Origin: an uncultured Clostridia bacterium
Lineage (GTDB): Bacteria; Bacillota; Clostridia; Oscillospirales; Ruminococcaceae
Assembly: GCA_947176675.1 (NCBI GenBank)
Contig: CAMWRN010000175.1
Location: forward strand, 1-5,654
Reading direction: 5' to 3'
Length of the DNA stretch: 5,654 nt
Numbering within the stretch: position 1 is the stretch's first letter; the number at the start of each line of letters is the position of its first letter. A program made the translations under genes and the position numbers. Positions 5,289 to 5,654 of this stretch are shown here, piece after piece. The notes beneath the pieces are model-generated. The model was given only the letters and a program-made list of their open reading frames with translations. It was not told the origin of the DNA and made no database searches.

Positions 5289-5654
5289 TTAATATTCCAT
5301 ACTCATGTCCATGTACATATCCGAATCCATATTATCTGTTTCCGGTTCTAAGCCGCCGCCGTCTCCTGTAAGCGCAGCAGCAACGCTGCTAAGATTTTGG
5401 ATAATTCCGGTGACTTCAGTTACGCTTGTGCTGATAAACTGCGAACTTGTATTAAGTGCATCAACAGCCGTTTCTGTGCTCACAACATTTTCCTGAGTAG
5501 CGGAAACTTCGTTCATAATAGCATTGGAAGCGTCCTTGATACCGTTGATATTGGAAATGATATCAACGGTGTGCTCCTCGGCTTCTTTAAGAGTTTCGGC
5601 TGATTTTATCGCAAGATTCCTTACCTCGCTTGCAACTACCGCAAAGCCTCTTCC
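5289..5654 (-). CDS. Methyl-accepting chemotaxis protein, C-terminal part (start outside window)
   Basis: The reading frame runs from the window edge to a TAA at 5291-5289 and gives the last 121 residues. It begins exactly at GRGFAVVASEVRNLA, the conserved C-terminal side of the MCP hairpin tip that contacts CheA and CheW. It then continues as the descending coiled-coil arm rich in Ala, Glu, Ser and Thr (NLAIKSAETLKEAEEHT, NEVSATQENVVSTETA). The protein transmits sensory signals to the chemotaxis kinase. The sensor and membrane parts are not in the window, so the ligand is unknown. The C-terminus lacks an NWETF-type CheR/CheB tether and instead ends in a short Gly-rich and then Met/Asp/Tyr-rich tail (DNMDSDMYMDMSMEY). 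The internal Met at 5516 is not the start, because the conserved tip lies upstream of it in the same frame. The neighbouring genes do not encode chemotaxis proteins. Confidence 0.95.
   Translation of the reverse strand, partial: GRGFAVVASEVRNLAIKSAETLKEAEEHTVDIISNINGIKDASNAIMNEVSATQENVVSTETAVDALNTSSQFISTSVTEVTGIIQNLSSVAAALTGDGGGLEPETDNMDSDMYMDMSMEY
5541..5570. repeat. 11-bp perfect inverted repeat inside the chemotaxis gene
   Basis: ACCGTTGATAT (5541-5551) and ATATCAACGGT (5560-5570) are perfect inverted copies around an 8-base spacer, inside codons for TVDIISNING. It could fold as an mRNA hairpin or be a by-product of the similar Asp-Ile and Asn-Ile-Asn codons on either side. Confidence 0.5.

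Noticed and set aside
5305..5603. Plus-strand open frames opposite the chemotaxis gene
   Set aside because: The minus-strand frame encodes the conserved MCP tip and coiled coil, so these are shadows.
1..5654. Mobile elements, CRISPR arrays, tRNA or rRNA genes, attachment sites
   Set aside because: No repeat arrays, transposase-like frames, terminal repeats or RNA gene signatures were seen on either strand. The window is a core-genome region.

Overview
All genes in this window lie on the minus strand. The window suggests a Gram-positive Firmicute of class Clostridia, possibly a Ruminococcus/Oscillospiraceae relative. The reasons are a TepA-YlzJ-FtsK/SpoIIIE gene order like the Bacillus subtilis ymfB(tepA)-ylzJ-spoIIIE locus, textbook sigma-A type promoters, strong purine-rich ribosome binding sites, and intrinsic terminators. 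The lineage is an inference from gene order and protein style; no database search was possible.

Read in the direction of transcription (high to low coordinates): (1) 5654-5289 is the C-terminal end of a methyl-accepting chemotaxis protein whose start lies outside the window, closed by a 15-bp-stem terminator (5240-5283). (2) 5221-4763 is a self-contained unit: a perfect consensus promoter, a 109-residue protein of unknown function (5157-4828), and a 12-bp-stem terminator with a T-run. (3) 4731-7 is a probable four-gene operon. It has a second perfect consensus promoter (4676-4704), preceded by a tandem 8-bp repeat, and then tepA-like ClpP-family protease (4603-3848), ylzJ-like small protein (3847-3644), uppP undecaprenyl-diphosphatase (3657-2773) and the DNA translocase ftsK/spoIIIE (2691-7).

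The first three operon genes are tightly packed: tepA and ylzJ abut with no spacer, and ylzJ and uppP overlap by 14 bases. ftsK follows after an 81-base gap that holds a small hairpin, a weak possible promoter and a strong ribosome binding site in front of a GTG start. The operon joins an intracellular ClpP-like peptidase, recycling of the cell-wall lipid carrier, and chromosome translocation at the division septum, so an envelope/division theme is plausible. The gap before ftsK leaves room for separate control of the translocase.

Most of this is core genome. The least explained parts are the independently transcribed 109-residue protein, the placement of uppP between ylzJ and ftsK, and the repeats around the tepA promoter. 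I found no mobile element, CRISPR array, tRNA or rRNA, and no clear sign of a new defence or mobile system. No gene-free stretch exceeds 300 bases; the largest (4604-4827, 224 bases) holds the tepA promoter region and a terminator.
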